A stretch of 64,000 nt of DNA, taken from contig CAUUKX010000002.1 in NCBI GenBank assembly GCA_963545585.1, forward strand, positions 3,629-67,628. Direction: 5' to 3'. The stretch comes from W11650 sp963545585. Lineage in GTDB: Bacteria > Bacillota > Clostridia > Lachnospirales > Vallitaleaceae. Positions 25,467 to 34,746 of this stretch are shown here, in pieces (within the stretch, counting starts at the first letter, position 1; each line of letters begins with the position of its first letter). Below the pieces are notes generated by a model. The model was not told where the DNA came from. It was given only the letters and a program-made list of their open reading frames with translations, and made no database searches. Both the position numbers and the translations under genes were made by a program.

Positions 25467-26453
25467 GTGAGCGATATTCTAAGCCAAAGCGAAATAGATC
25501 AGCTGCTGAATGCTTTAAGCGCCGGGGAACTGGACGTTGATGAATATCAGGCCGATAAGGCCGAAAAACAAATCAAGGAATATGATTTTGCCAGACCTGC
25601 TAAGTTTGCTAAGGATCATTTGAGGACACTGGAGATTATTCATGAGCATTATGCCAGATTATTGGCAACGCTCCTTTCTGGAAGAATGAGAACACCCTGT
25701 CAGCTGGAAGTAATCAGTTCAGAAGCGATTTCTTATTCTGAGTTTTCCAACTCTTTATCCAATCCCGTTTTGTTAGGGATTTTAGAGGTGCGGCCGCTAA
25801 AAGGCAATTTTGTAATGGAAATGTCGTCCAATATCGGCTTTGCCATTGTTGACCGCCTGTTAGGGGGGAACGGCACGGGAGTTGTATCTAACCGCGATTT
25901 TACGGAGATTGAGCAGACCGTAATCCAAAAGGTTATGTCGATGATGATTGATGAGATGATTGAGGCCTGGAAAAATGTGGTTAATATTACACCGCGACTG
26001 ACGCAAATCGAAACAAATCCTCAATTTGCGCAGTTTATCTCGCCTACGGAAATCGTGGCGCTGATTACATTAAATTTGAAAATAGGCGGAGTAGAAGGGC
26101 TGATGAATATATGTGTGCCCTATATCACGATTGAACCGATTATTGATAAATTGAATACAAGATACTGGTTTAGCGCTGCCAAAGAAACGAATGTGGAACT
26201 TTACGGCCATTATATTGAAAAGCAGATCGAATTGTCAGAGATCCCGATTAAGATTATACTGGGCAAGACAAATATATTGATTGACGACTTTATTCATCTG
26301 CAGCCCGGCGATATTATTCGACTGGATCGCAAGATTACGGAAGAAGTGGAAGTGTTGGTTGGAAACTTGCCGAAGTTCTATGCGAAGGCTGGACTGTCGT
26401 CCGGGAAAAATGCAGTTATGATTACCGGTGTCATGAATAGGGAGGATGAATGA
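25467..26453 (+). CDS. fliM: Flagellar motor switch protein FliM
   Basis: C-ring component that binds phospho-CheY and reverses rotation. The GTG start at 25467 follows AAGGAGGTGAGG. The 328 residues have the CheY-binding N-terminal peptide (DILSQSEIDQLLNAL), the CheC-like middle domain (FARPAKFAKDHLRTLEIIHE) and a C-terminal SpoA domain (IKIILGKTNILIDDFIHLQP). Its stop overlaps the fliY start. Confidence 0.97.
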   Translation: MSDILSQSEIDQLLNALSAGELDVDEYQADKAEKQIKEYDFARPAKFAKDHLRTLEIIHEHYARLLATLLSGRMRTPCQLEVISSEAISYSEFSNSLSNPVLLGILEVRPLKGNFVMEMSSNIGFAIVDRLLGGNGTGVVSNRDFTEIEQTVIQKVMSMMIDEMIEAWKNVVNITPRLTQIETNPQFAQFISPTEIVALITLNLKIGGVEGLMNICVPYITIEPIIDKLNTRYWFSAAKETNVELYGHYIEKQIELSEIPIKIILGKTNILIDDFIHLQPGDIIRLDRKITEEVEVLVGNLPKFYAKAGLSSGKNAVMITGVMNREDE

Positions 26454-27574
26454 TGAGCGATTTATTGTCAAAAGAAGAAATCGATGCTTTGCTTCAAGGC
26501 AAAGAAGAGCAAGCGGATTTCGATGCAGCTTCGGCGGGGACTGAAACGGCAGGAAACGAGATGGAACTTGGCTCGGACGAGAGAGATGCGATTGGTGAAA
26601 TTTCCAACATCAGCATGGGCGCAGCAGCTACCTCTCTGTCAACTTTGGTTAATCAAAAAGTAACGATTACAACGCCGCAAGTTATGGTTGTTGATTGGGA
26701 TACTTTTGTCAAAAAGCATACGGCTCCCTATGTTACGGTTCAGCTCAAATATAAAGAAGGTCTGGAAGGCAACAATATTTTGGTGCTCTTAGAAGAAGAT
26801 GCCAAAGTTATTACTGATTTGATGATGGGCGGTGACGGCACCAATAAGTCAGAGGAGTTGTCTGATCTGCATTTAAGCGCCATAAGTGAGGCGATGAACC
26901 AAATGATTGGCGGTTCGGCCACGGCACTTTCGTCAATGCTCAAGAGAAAAGTAGATATTTTGCCGCCGATTGCCTCCAAAATTGATTTGGTTGATGCTAA
27001 GCTGGAAAATCCCGGTGGAGATGATCGTTTTATTGAAGTTGATTTTCGGATTAAGATTGGCGATTTGGTTGATAATACGCTGTCACAAATCTATCCGTTG
27101 GCGTTCGCCAAAGAAGTAATCGACATCTTTAAGGAAAGTAAAAAGCAGTCGGAAGCAAAATTGGCATCGGCCGCCGCTCCTGCGCCTAAACCGATGGCGT
27201 CGCAGCCAGCACCGACCGCACCGCAGATGAACTACAGCGCTGCACCAGCGCATCAGCCGTCGGCAGCTATTTATGCAAATCCGGTTGAGGTTCAGCCGGC
27301 GCAATTCCAAAACTTTGAAATGGCTTCTTTTATGCAGCAGAAAGAAAATATTGACCTGATTATGGACGTTCAGTTAGAGGTGACGGTTGAACTGGGGCGA
27401 ACCAAGAGAAGCATTAAGGAGATTTTGGAGCTGGGTCCGGGCAGCATTATTGAACTGAATAAACTTTCGGGCGAGCCGATTGATATTTTGGTTAACGGTA
27501 AGATTGTTGCCAAAGGTGAAGTGGTAGTGATTGAAGAAAACTTCAGTATCAGAGTAACGGAGATTTTAAAATAA
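26453..27574 (+). CDS. fliY: Flagellar motor switch phosphatase FliY (CheC-FliN fusion)
   Basis: Gram-positive C-ring protein that also dephosphorylates CheY. ATG at 26453 overlaps the fliM stop, with GGGAGG 7 nt before; an adjacent ATG at 26450 is less well spaced. Of 373 residues, the N-terminus repeats the FliM-like peptide (DLLSKEEIDALLQG). The CheC domain has two phosphatase helices (ERDAIGEISNISMGAAATSL; AISEAMNQMIGGSATALSSM). A Pro/Ala-rich linker (about 240-290) follows, then a FliN SpoA domain (DVQLEVTVELGRTKRSIKEI). Confidence 0.96.
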   Translation: MSDLLSKEEIDALLQGKEEQADFDAASAGTETAGNEMELGSDERDAIGEISNISMGAAATSLSTLVNQKVTITTPQVMVVDWDTFVKKHTAPYVTVQLKYKEGLEGNNILVLLEEDAKVITDLMMGGDGTNKSEELSDLHLSAISEAMNQMIGGSATALSSMLKRKVDILPPIASKIDLVDAKLENPGGDDRFIEVDFRIKIGDLVDNTLSQIYPLAFAKEVIDIFKESKKQSEAKLASAAAPAPKPMASQPAPTAPQMNYSAAPAHQPSAAIYANPVEVQPAQFQNFEMASFMQQKENIDLIMDVQLEVTVELGRTKRSIKEILELGPGSIIELNKLSGEPIDILVNGKIVAKGEVVVIEENFSIRVTEILK

Positions 27575-27693
27575 GAAGACTGCGAGCCGGTGAGGGCTGA
27601 AGGATGCAAGTGAGGCAGCGGCAAACGGAAAACCGGAACCGGCGTCGCAGGTGAAAGACATAACAGAAATAAGAAATACAAAAGGAGATAAAA

Positions 27694-28059
27694 ATGGCGG
27701 ACAAAAGAATTTTAATTGTAGATGATGCTGCATTTATGAGGATGATGATTAAGGACATCCTGACCAAAAATGGGTATGAAGTGGTCGGAGAGGCGGATAA
27801 CGGTGCTAAAGCAGTTGAAAAATACAATGAATTGAAGCCCTCTTTGGTGGTAATGGATATTACTATGCCGGAGATGGATGGGATTGAAGCGGTCAAGGCC
27901 ATTAAAGCTGCCGATCCGAAAGCAAATATTATCATGTGTTCAGCCATGGGTCAGCAAGCAATGGTTATTGAGTCGATTCAGGCGGGAGCTAAGGATTTTA
28001 TTGTAAAGCCGTTTGACCGGGATCGGGTTATTGAAGCGGTCAGCAAGGTAATAGGATAA
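27694..28059 (+). CDS. cheY: Chemotaxis response regulator CheY
   Basis: Single receiver domain of 121 residues. Key positions: acidic pocket Asp10/Asp11 (ILIVDDAAF), phosphorylation site Asp55 (VVMDITMPEMDG), the conserved Ser in IIMCSAMG, and Lys in DFIVKPF. It is phosphorylated by CheA and binds FliM. AAAGGAGAT precedes the ATG. A 119-bp gap separates it from fliY. Its position next to C-ring genes is the Firmicute arrangement. Confidence 0.96.
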   Translation: MADKRILIVDDAAFMRMMIKDILTKNGYEVVGEADNGAKAVEKYNELKPSLVVMDITMPEMDGIEAVKAIKAADPKANIIMCSAMGQQAMVIESIQAGAKDFIVKPFDRDRVIEAVSKVIG

Positions 28060-28066
28060 GGCTGTC

Positions 28067-28423
28067 ATGCCCAGGCAAGTTTTGGAAATCGTATTATTAT
28101 TAGCGGTATTCATTGCGATTATTTGGGCAGCGCAGTTTGCCAGCAAAAAAATTGCCGGAATCCAATTAGGCAAACAAAAGGGAAAATCCATGCAGCTCAT
28201 CGAAGCAATGTATGTTTCGCCAGGGAAAATGCTGCAAATCATTCAAGTGGGAGAGAGATTTTTTTTGATTGCGGTGTATAAGGAGGGAATTGCTTTTCTG
28301 ACAGAATTAAATGCAGAAGATGCTATTAAAAAAGAGGAGATACCTTTACCTGCCGGAAAAAGCCCGTTTGCTGATTATTTAAGTAAATTAAAAGAAAAGG
28401 CAGGCCACAAGGATGAGGAATAA
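28067..28423 (+). CDS. fliO: Flagellar export gate assembly protein FliO (FliZ in Bacillus)
   Basis: A 118-residue single-pass protein: one N-terminal membrane helix (VLEIVLLLAVFIAIIWAAQF) and a small cytoplasmic domain with the FliO pattern MQLIEAMYVSPGKMLQIIQV, then GERFFLIAV. FliO chaperones assembly of the FliP ring. Its 3' end overlaps fliP by 11 bp. Confidence 0.88.
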   Translation: MPRQVLEIVLLLAVFIAIIWAAQFASKKIAGIQLGKQKGKSMQLIEAMYVSPGKMLQIIQVGERFFLIAVYKEGIAFLTELNAEDAIKKEEIPLPAGKSPFADYLSKLKEKAGHKDEE

Positions 28424-29222
28424 AATTCAAAAACAGGACGTACAATTTCATAGGCGCAAAATCTTGAGTTTTTTAGGAGTATTTGTAGCTATTTTTAGTT
28501 TAGGCGGATCGCAAATCATATGGGCAGCCGGTGATACCGTTCCAATTCCGTTTTCCTTTGACTTTGGCATAAAAGCAGCGGAAAACGGCGCCGATGTTGT
28601 AAATAGCCTGCAGATACTTTTTATTTTAACTTTGATTGCTATGGCGCCGTCGCTCTTTTTGATGCTGACTTCCTTTACCCGGGTGCTGGTGGTACTGCAT
28701 TTTACGCGGACAGCGCTGGGCACGCAGCAGGCACCGCCGAATCAGGTTTTGATTGGACTGGCTTTATTTATTACCTTGTTCATTATGGCGCCGGTCGGTG
28801 TCAAAATCAACAACCAAGCGCTGCAGCCTTATGCCAGAGGAGAAATTAGTCAACAAGCGGCGCTGGAAAAGGGCGTTGCACCTCTGCGGGAGTTTATGCT
28901 CAAACAGACGAATGATAAGGACTTAAAGCTGTTTATGGAGATTGCTGAGGTCGGTACGGTTCAATCGGTTGAAGAGATACCGATTACGGCGATGATTCCG
29001 GCGTTTATTATTTCTGAGCTGCGGGCGGCGTTTATTATGGGATTTTTGATTTATATCCCATTTATTGTGATTGATATGGTGGTGTCCAGTACCTTGATGT
29101 CAATGGGCATGATGATGCTGCCGCCGGTTATGATTTCCATGCCGTTTAAACTGCTGCTGTTTATTGTAGCCGATGGCTGGAATCTGATTATTGGGCAGTT
29201 AGTGCAGACTTTTTATCGCTGA
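28413..29222 (+). CDS. fliP: Flagellar type III export gate protein FliP
   Basis: Core subunit of the export channel. The 269 residues have an N-terminal hydrophobic segment that may be a cleaved signal (ILSFLGVFVAIFSLGGSQII), then the strongly conserved FliP body: ALIAMAPSLFLMLTSFTRV-type motif, RTALGTQQAPPNQVLIGLAL, FIPFIVIDMVVSSTLMSMGM-type motif, LPPVMISMPFKLLLFIVADG. The start overlaps fliO; the ribosome site is weak, consistent with translational coupling. Confidence 0.97.
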   Translation: MRNKIQKQDVQFHRRKILSFLGVFVAIFSLGGSQIIWAAGDTVPIPFSFDFGIKAAENGADVVNSLQILFILTLIAMAPSLFLMLTSFTRVLVVLHFTRTALGTQQAPPNQVLIGLALFITLFIMAPVGVKINNQALQPYARGEISQQAALEKGVAPLREFMLKQTNDKDLKLFMEIAEVGTVQSVEEIPITAMIPAFIISELRAAFIMGFLIYIPFIVIDMVVSSTLMSMGMMMLPPVMISMPFKLLLFIVADGWNLIIGQLVQTFYR

Positions 29223-29236
29223 AAAGGAGTGGGTAG

Positions 29237-29509
29237 ATGAATACGGATTTGGTCTTGGATTTTGCCCGCGAGGCAATCTATACGGTCATCATGGCATCCG
29301 GCCCGCTGCTTTTGGTGGCGCTGGTGGTGGGACTGGCGGTCAGCGTTTTTCAGACGATTACTTCGATTCAGGAACAAACGCTGGCATTTGTTCCGAAAAT
29401 TCTGGCGATTTTTGTAGGGGTTTTGATTTTTGGGCCGTTTATCGGAACGCAGCTGCTGACATTTTTTAAAAAAGCGGTGATGAGTTTCGGCCAATTTATC
29501 GTCAAATAA
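29237..29509 (+). CDS. fliQ: Flagellar type III export gate protein FliQ
   Basis: A 90-residue two-helix membrane protein that wraps around the FliP/FliR core. It has the family pattern GPLLLVALVVGLAVSVFQTI then TSIQEQTLAFVPKI. Starts at ATG after AAAAGGAGTGG. Length is typical. A 97-bp gap with a hairpin separates it from fliR. Confidence 0.96.
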   Translation: MNTDLVLDFAREAIYTVIMASGPLLLVALVVGLAVSVFQTITSIQEQTLAFVPKILAIFVGVLIFGPFIGTQLLTFFKKAVMSFGQFIVK

Positions 29510-29606
29510 GAATCCGCTTTCCCATGCGGGTCAGCCATTTCAGGCTGACTGCGGGTTATGCACTGTGCAAAAGAGGGATTAAAAGCAGCACGGGAGGAAA
29601 AGGAAA
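29510..29606 (+). other. fliQ-fliR spacer with perfect hairpin
   Basis: GTCAGCC (29530-29536), loop ATTTCA, GGCTGAC (29543-29549): a perfect 7-bp stem within the operon. A smaller CCGC...GCGG stem (from about 29514) lies before it. No T-tract follows, so it is more likely an mRNA-processing or stability structure than a terminator. Confidence 0.55.
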
Positions 29607-30389
29607 ATGACGTCATTGCTGGCGCACGGTTATATTGAAACTTTTCTGCTTATTTTTATCAGAATTGTGAGTATGTTTATCATGCTTCCTTTTTTCGGCA
29701 GCCAAAATACCCCCAGGCGGCTAAAAGCTTTGCTGGCTTTTACGCTGACGGTAATCATGATTCAAATTATGTCGCTGCAAAGTCCGGTCAGTGTCGATTT
29801 TCCGGTCGCTTATGCTTTGGCGGCGGCCAGAGAGTTTTTTACCGGCTGGTTGATGGGCTTTGCTGTGTATTTGGTTTATTCGGTGCTGACTATGGCAGGA
29901 CAGTTTATTGACGCTCAAATCGGCCTGTCGATGGTCAGTATGATTGACCCGTCCAGTCAGATGCAGTTTACGGTGACGGGAAACTTATATTATTTTATTA
30001 TGATTTTCATTATTTTAATGACCCGGACATATTATTACTTCTTGGAAGGCTTAAAGCGCAGTTTTCGGCTGATTCCTTTAGGCGGGGCGAATCTGAGTTA
30101 TGACTTGTATGACTCAATGCTTTATTTTCTTAGGGATTACTTTCTGATGGCCTTACAGATTGCACTGCTGGTATTTTTTGTGATGATGATTAGCAATGCA
30201 GTTTTGGGGATTTTAGCCCGGACGGCACCGCAGTTGAATATGTTTGTGGTGGGCTTTCCAATTAAGCTGTTGCTGGGACTGATGACCCTGTATGTTACTT
30301 TTTTTGTATTTGAAGGGTTAAGCGCAATGGTGATTGACAGGGGTACCGAAACCATGTATGACTTTATTAGGGGGATGAGTGGACAGTGA
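29607..30389 (+). CDS. fliR: Flagellar type III export gate protein FliR
   Basis: A 260-residue polytopic protein completing the FliP5-FliQ4-FliR1 export gate. Hydrophobic helices include FLLIFIRIVSMFIMLPFFGS and LLGLMTLYVTFFVFEGLSAM; the conserved ARTAPQLNMFVVGFPIKLLL motif is diagnostic. GGGAGGAAAAGG precedes the ATG. Its stop overlaps the GTG start of flhB. Confidence 0.97.
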   Translation: MTSLLAHGYIETFLLIFIRIVSMFIMLPFFGSQNTPRRLKALLAFTLTVIMIQIMSLQSPVSVDFPVAYALAAAREFFTGWLMGFAVYLVYSVLTMAGQFIDAQIGLSMVSMIDPSSQMQFTVTGNLYYFIMIFIILMTRTYYYFLEGLKRSFRLIPLGGANLSYDLYDSMLYFLRDYFLMALQIALLVFFVMMISNAVLGILARTAPQLNMFVVGFPIKLLLGLMTLYVTFFVFEGLSAMVIDRGTETMYDFIRGMSGQ

Positions 30390-31501
30390 CGCCGGAAAAG
30401 GAAATAAAATATTTTTTGCGGCTTGATTTGCAGCTGTTTGCTTCCGAAGAAAAAACCGAGCAGCCAACCCCGAAAAAAAGGGAAAAAGTCAGAAAAGACG
30501 GACAGGTAGCCAGAAGCAATGAAATTACCACGGCCTTCCTTTTGATTTTAATGTTTCTGATGATTCGGTTGTTTGCGCCGGAGGTCAAAGTTAGGTTTTT
30601 AGAGGTTTTTGCCAAATGCGTCCGCTTGTTTTATTTAAAGGAAATCAGTGGTCAGGTGGCCAATGCCCTGATGTGGGAAATTGCCAAGGATATGCTGCTG
30701 ATGACTTGGCCTTTTTTGCTGACAGCGGTGGCGGTCGGGCTGGTATCCAATATTGTTCAGGTCGGCTGGGTGGTGTCTGCTAAGCCTTTGCAGCCCAAGT
30801 TAAGTAATATTGACCCGCTCAAGGGTCTGAAGCGGATTTTTTCCATGCGGACGATGATTGAACTGCTTAAAGCAATCTTTAAGATTGCATTAATTTCAAT
30901 TCTTGTGTATAATACAATCAGGGATTATGATAATCTGGCGGTCAATCTTTATCAAATGGAGCCGCTGCTTGCCTATCGAGTCGTTTTTGACATCATATTG
31001 GATCTGTGCATTCGGATCGGTTGGTTCTTCATCATCGTGGCAGCTGTTGACTATGCCTATACCCGCTTTAAATTTGAGAAAGATATTAAAATGACTAAAC
31101 AGGAGGTCAAGGACGAATATAAGCAGTCCGAAGGAAATCCTGAGATTAAAGGAAAAATTCGGCAAAAAATGCGAGAAGCGGCCATGCGCCGGATGATGCA
31201 GGATTTGCCGAAGGCGGATGTCATTATCACTAACCCAACGCATTTTGCGGTTGCTTTAAAGTATGATGATACAGCCGATGCCGCACCGATTGTGATTGCC
31301 AAGGGGGCCGACCTGGTGGCCAAAAATATCCGGGAAAAGGGTAAGGAATGTGGCATCAAAATTTTGGAAAACAAATCGTTAGCCCGGACACTGTTTTATA
31401 CGGTGGAGATTGGCGACGAGATTCCGCCGGAACTGTACCAGGCAGTGGCGGAAATATTAGCCTTTGTATATTCGCTGAAGAATGAGGGAGTAGCTATTTA
31501 A
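30386..31501 (+). CDS. flhB: Flagellar export switch protein FlhB
   Basis: Export gate component that changes substrate specificity after autocleavage. GTG at 30386 overlaps the fliR stop. The 371 residues have the N-terminal EEKTEQPTPKKREKVRKDGQ motif, four membrane helices and the cytoplasmic domain with the self-cleaving NPTH motif (Asn283-Pro284, in VIITNPTHFAVALKYD). A shorter start would change numbering only. flhA follows without a gap. Confidence 0.97.
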   Translation: MTPEKEIKYFLRLDLQLFASEEKTEQPTPKKREKVRKDGQVARSNEITTAFLLILMFLMIRLFAPEVKVRFLEVFAKCVRLFYLKEISGQVANALMWEIAKDMLLMTWPFLLTAVAVGLVSNIVQVGWVVSAKPLQPKLSNIDPLKGLKRIFSMRTMIELLKAIFKIALISILVYNTIRDYDNLAVNLYQMEPLLAYRVVFDIILDLCIRIGWFFIIVAAVDYAYTRFKFEKDIKMTKQEVKDEYKQSEGNPEIKGKIRQKMREAAMRRMMQDLPKADVIITNPTHFAVALKYDDTADAAPIVIAKGADLVAKNIREKGKECGIKILENKSLARTLFYTVEIGDEIPPELYQAVAEILAFVYSLKNEGVAI

Positions 31502-33541
31502 ATGAGAGCCGGAGATTTGATTTTAGGTCTTTTTATTGTGATGACGGTAATTCTGATGATCCTGCCGCTTAGCGGGGTAGCGATTAGTATTTTGATTACG
31601 GTTAATTTGCTGCTGTCTTTAGTTATTTTGTTTAATTCGCTTTTTGCCAGGGAAGCACTTGATATGTCGGCTTTTCCGACTATTTTGCTGTTTACTACTA
31701 TGTTCCGGCTGGCCTTGAACGTGTCTTCAACCAGAGCGATTTTAACAGGCGGACCGGAAGCGGCAGGTAATGTTATTTTGACATTCGGTCGGTTTGTCGG
31801 CGGTAATAATCTGGTCGTGGGTATTATTGTCTTTTTCATTTTGGTATTGATTAACTTTTTGGTTATTACCAAGGGTTCGGAGCGGGTAGCGGAAGTATCT
31901 GCCCGTTTTACTTTGGATGCTATGCCCGGTAAGCAGATGGCGATTGACGCTGATTTAAACTCCGGACTGATTGATGAAGCGCAGGCTCGTAAGCGCCGAG
32001 AGAAGATTCAGGATGAAGCCAGTTTCTTCGGTTCAATGGATGGTGCGGCCAAGTTTGTCAAGGGGGATGCCATTGCTGGCTTGATTATTACCTTTGTTAA
32101 TATTTTAGGCGGTATTGTCATTGGTGTTATTCAGTTAGGGATGACGACGCAGGAAGCCATGCAGCAGTATACGATTGTGACGATTGGTGACGGCTTGGTC
32201 AGCCAGATTCCGGCATTGCTGATTTCGCTGGCAACTGGTATTTTGGTTACGAAAGTATCCAAAGAAACCGAGATTAGTGATACGGTCGGCAGGCAGCTTT
32301 TTACCCTGCCTAAGGTTATGTATATGGCCGGCGGCGTGCTGGTCTTTCTGGGCATTGTGACGCCGCTGAATGTGGTTATCGTCAGCGGGATCGGCGTTTT
32401 GACGGTCTTTGCCGGCAAGAAAATGGCGGATAACCTGAAGGTATTTGAAACGCAGGATGAAATTAGCATGGAAGAAGAAGCAGCCGAGGAAATTCGCAAG
32501 CCCGAAAATGTTATCAATCTTTTGCAGGTTGACCCGATTGAATTGGAGTTTGGTTACGGCATCATTCCGCTGGCTGATTCCTCGCAGGGCGGTGATTTGC
32601 TTGACCGGGTCGTTATGATTCGGCGGCAGATTGCACTGGAGTTAGGGGCAATTGTGCCGATTATCCGGCTGCGTGATAATATTCAGCTCAGCCCCAATCA
32701 ATATGTGATTAAGATTAAAGGCAATGTCATTGCAGAAGGTGAGATTTTATTCGATCATTATCTGGCAATGGACCCGGGTTATGTTGAGGAACAGATTGAC
32801 GGAATTGAAACGGTCGAGCCGGCCTTTCATCTGCCGGCGCTGTGGATTACTGAAAACCAGCGGGAGCGGGCGGAGGCTGTCGGTTACACGGTGGTTGACC
32901 CGCCGTCTATTATTGCCACTCATTTGACGGAAGTGATTAAGAGTCACTTAGATGAGCTGATTACCCGTCAGGAAGTCAAGAACCTCATCAATAAAGTGGC
33001 TGAGGATAATCAGGCTCTAATCGATGAACTGGTGCCCAAGCTCCTGACTGTCGGCGAAATCCAAAAGGTATTGACCAATTTGCTGGCCGAAGGGGTTTCG
33101 ATCCGGGATTTGGTGACGATATTTGAAACTTTGGCCGATCAGGCGCTGGTGACTAAGGATGTGGATGTCCTGACCGAATATGCCAGACAATCGCAAAAGC
33201 GGAGCATCAGCAATAAGTTTTTGGAAGAGCAGAACCAACAGGTGCTGACGCTTGATCCGGCGGTGGAAAGCATGATTATGGAATCAGTCAAGCATTCGGA
33301 GCAGGGAACGTATCTGACCCTTGACCCGGAAGTGATTTCCGAGATTGTGGCGGTAACGGATAAAGCGGTGCGGAAGTTAACCGATATCGGCCGGATGCCG
33401 ATTATCATCACTTCGCCAATCCTGCGGATTTATTATAAGCGGATTATTCAGGAGCAGCTCCCGGAAGTAGTGGTGATTTCCTACAATGAAATTGATGCCT
33501 CTACAGAATTGCAGTCGGTAGGGATGGTGAGCTTATCATGA
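31502..33541 (+). CDS. flhA: Flagellar export gate protein FlhA
   Basis: Large export-gate subunit that docks chaperone-substrate complexes. The 679 residues have eight predicted N-terminal membrane helices, the FHIPEP-family signature around FTLDAMPGKQMAIDADLNSG, a linker, and a cytoplasmic domain (PIELEFGYGIIPLADSSQGG onwards). ATG starts right after the flhB stop. Its own stop overlaps flhF (ATGA), so flhB-flhA-flhF-flhG are probably coupled. Confidence 0.98.
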   Translation: MRAGDLILGLFIVMTVILMILPLSGVAISILITVNLLLSLVILFNSLFAREALDMSAFPTILLFTTMFRLALNVSSTRAILTGGPEAAGNVILTFGRFVGGNNLVVGIIVFFILVLINFLVITKGSERVAEVSARFTLDAMPGKQMAIDADLNSGLIDEAQARKRREKIQDEASFFGSMDGAAKFVKGDAIAGLIITFVNILGGIVIGVIQLGMTTQEAMQQYTIVTIGDGLVSQIPALLISLATGILVTKVSKETEISDTVGRQLFTLPKVMYMAGGVLVFLGIVTPLNVVIVSGIGVLTVFAGKKMADNLKVFETQDEISMEEEAAEEIRKPENVINLLQVDPIELEFGYGIIPLADSSQGGDLLDRVVMIRRQIALELGAIVPIIRLRDNIQLSPNQYVIKIKGNVIAEGEILFDHYLAMDPGYVEEQIDGIETVEPAFHLPALWITENQRERAEAVGYTVVDPPSIIATHLTEVIKSHLDELITRQEVKNLINKVAEDNQALIDELVPKLLTVGEIQKVLTNLLAEGVSIRDLVTIFETLADQALVTKDVDVLTEYARQSQKRSISNKFLEEQNQQVLTLDPAVESMIMESVKHSEQGTYLTLDPEVISEIVAVTDKAVRKLTDIGRMPIIITSPILRIYYKRIIQEQLPEVVVISYNEIDASTELQSVGMVSLS

Positions 33542-34746
33542 AGATAATGAAATACCGGGCGGCAACGGAGCGGCAGGCAATGCTGCTGGCTAAGGATGAG
33601 CTGGGGAGTGATGCCCTGATTTTGTCAATTAAATCAGTAAAGCCCAAGGGATTTTGGCGCTGGTTTCGTCGGCCTTATGTGGAAGTGACGGCGGCGCTGG
33701 ATGAGAATAAAGAGCAGCCGGTTTTGTCGGAAGATAAAGAGTTAGCGGAGTTTAAGAGCTTTTTAAGCGGTTTGTCGCAAAAGCAAAGAGAATGGGATGC
33801 TGCTGAAAAAGCCGAAACAGTCGAAAAAACGGAAAAGAGAGCAGAGATAGAAAAGCCGCTGAGCGCAGCTGGAGTTTTACCGCCGGCGGTTCGGCCAGTC
33901 AAAGCGGAGCCGGAAAAAGAGTTGAGGTTAAACCCAACGGAAACGGATGAAGCGACCGAGCCGCAGGTACTGATTGGTCAGGTCATTTATGAGCAATTGA
34001 CGGAAAACGAGGTTGACGACCGACTGGCGAATCAATTAGTAGCGGAGCTTTTAGAGAGCAGCCAGAGCTTTAGCTTGGAAGAAGGCCTAAATCAGGTGTA
34101 CCGCAAATTGGTCAAAGAATTATCCGATATTCGGCCGATTCGGCTGGAAAATGGACGGCCTAAGCCTGTGTTTTTCATTGGCTCAACCGGAGTTGGCAAG
34201 ACAACAACCATCGCTAAATTAGCTTCGCTCTTTACTTTGGAGAAAAAATGCAAGGTAGCGCTGATTACCGCCGATACTTACCGGATTGCGGCGGTCGAGC
34301 AGCTTAGGACGTATGCCAATATTTTGAATATTCCGATTAAGGTCGTTTACAAGGAAGAGGAGATTGCTGACTGCATTGAGGAATTTTCTGATTATGATTT
34401 GATTTTGATTGATACGGCTGGCCGCTCCTATCAGGATACGGGGCATTTGCAGGAACTCAAAGAGCTGCTGGAGAGGGTCGAAGATAAACAAGTTTATTTG
34501 GTTTTAAGTCTGTCGACCAAAAACAGCGATTTGAAAAAAACGGTGGCTGCTTACGATTTTACGGATTTTTCCTTGATTTTTACAAAATTAGATGAAACGC
34601 TGGCTTACGGCAGTATTTTGAATCTGAAGCAGGCAACCGGTAGGCCCTTAGCCTATGTTACTACCGGCCAAAATGTGCCGGAGGATATTGCAGAGCTTGA
34701 TCCGTATGAAACCGCCAATCAGATATTAGGAGGGGTGAGTTCTTGA
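33538..34746 (+). CDS. flhF: Flagellar placement GTPase FlhF
   Basis: SRP-type GTPase that sets where flagella assemble. The 402 residues have an acidic/basic variable N-terminal B domain (about 1-130) and an NG domain with G1 GSTGVGKTTT (about 220), ALITADTYRIAAVEQLRTYA, LILIDTAGR and IFTKLDET. It is a paralogue of the FtsY gene at 2209. ATG overlaps the flhA stop. Confidence 0.96.
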   Translation: MKIMKYRAATERQAMLLAKDELGSDALILSIKSVKPKGFWRWFRRPYVEVTAALDENKEQPVLSEDKELAEFKSFLSGLSQKQREWDAAEKAETVEKTEKRAEIEKPLSAAGVLPPAVRPVKAEPEKELRLNPTETDEATEPQVLIGQVIYEQLTENEVDDRLANQLVAELLESSQSFSLEEGLNQVYRKLVKELSDIRPIRLENGRPKPVFFIGSTGVGKTTTIAKLASLFTLEKKCKVALITADTYRIAAVEQLRTYANILNIPIKVVYKEEEIADCIEEFSDYDLILIDTAGRSYQDTGHLQELKELLERVEDKQVYLVLSLSTKNSDLKKTVAAYDFTDFSLIFTKLDETLAYGSILNLKQATGRPLAYVTTGQNVPEDIAELDPYETANQILGGVSS

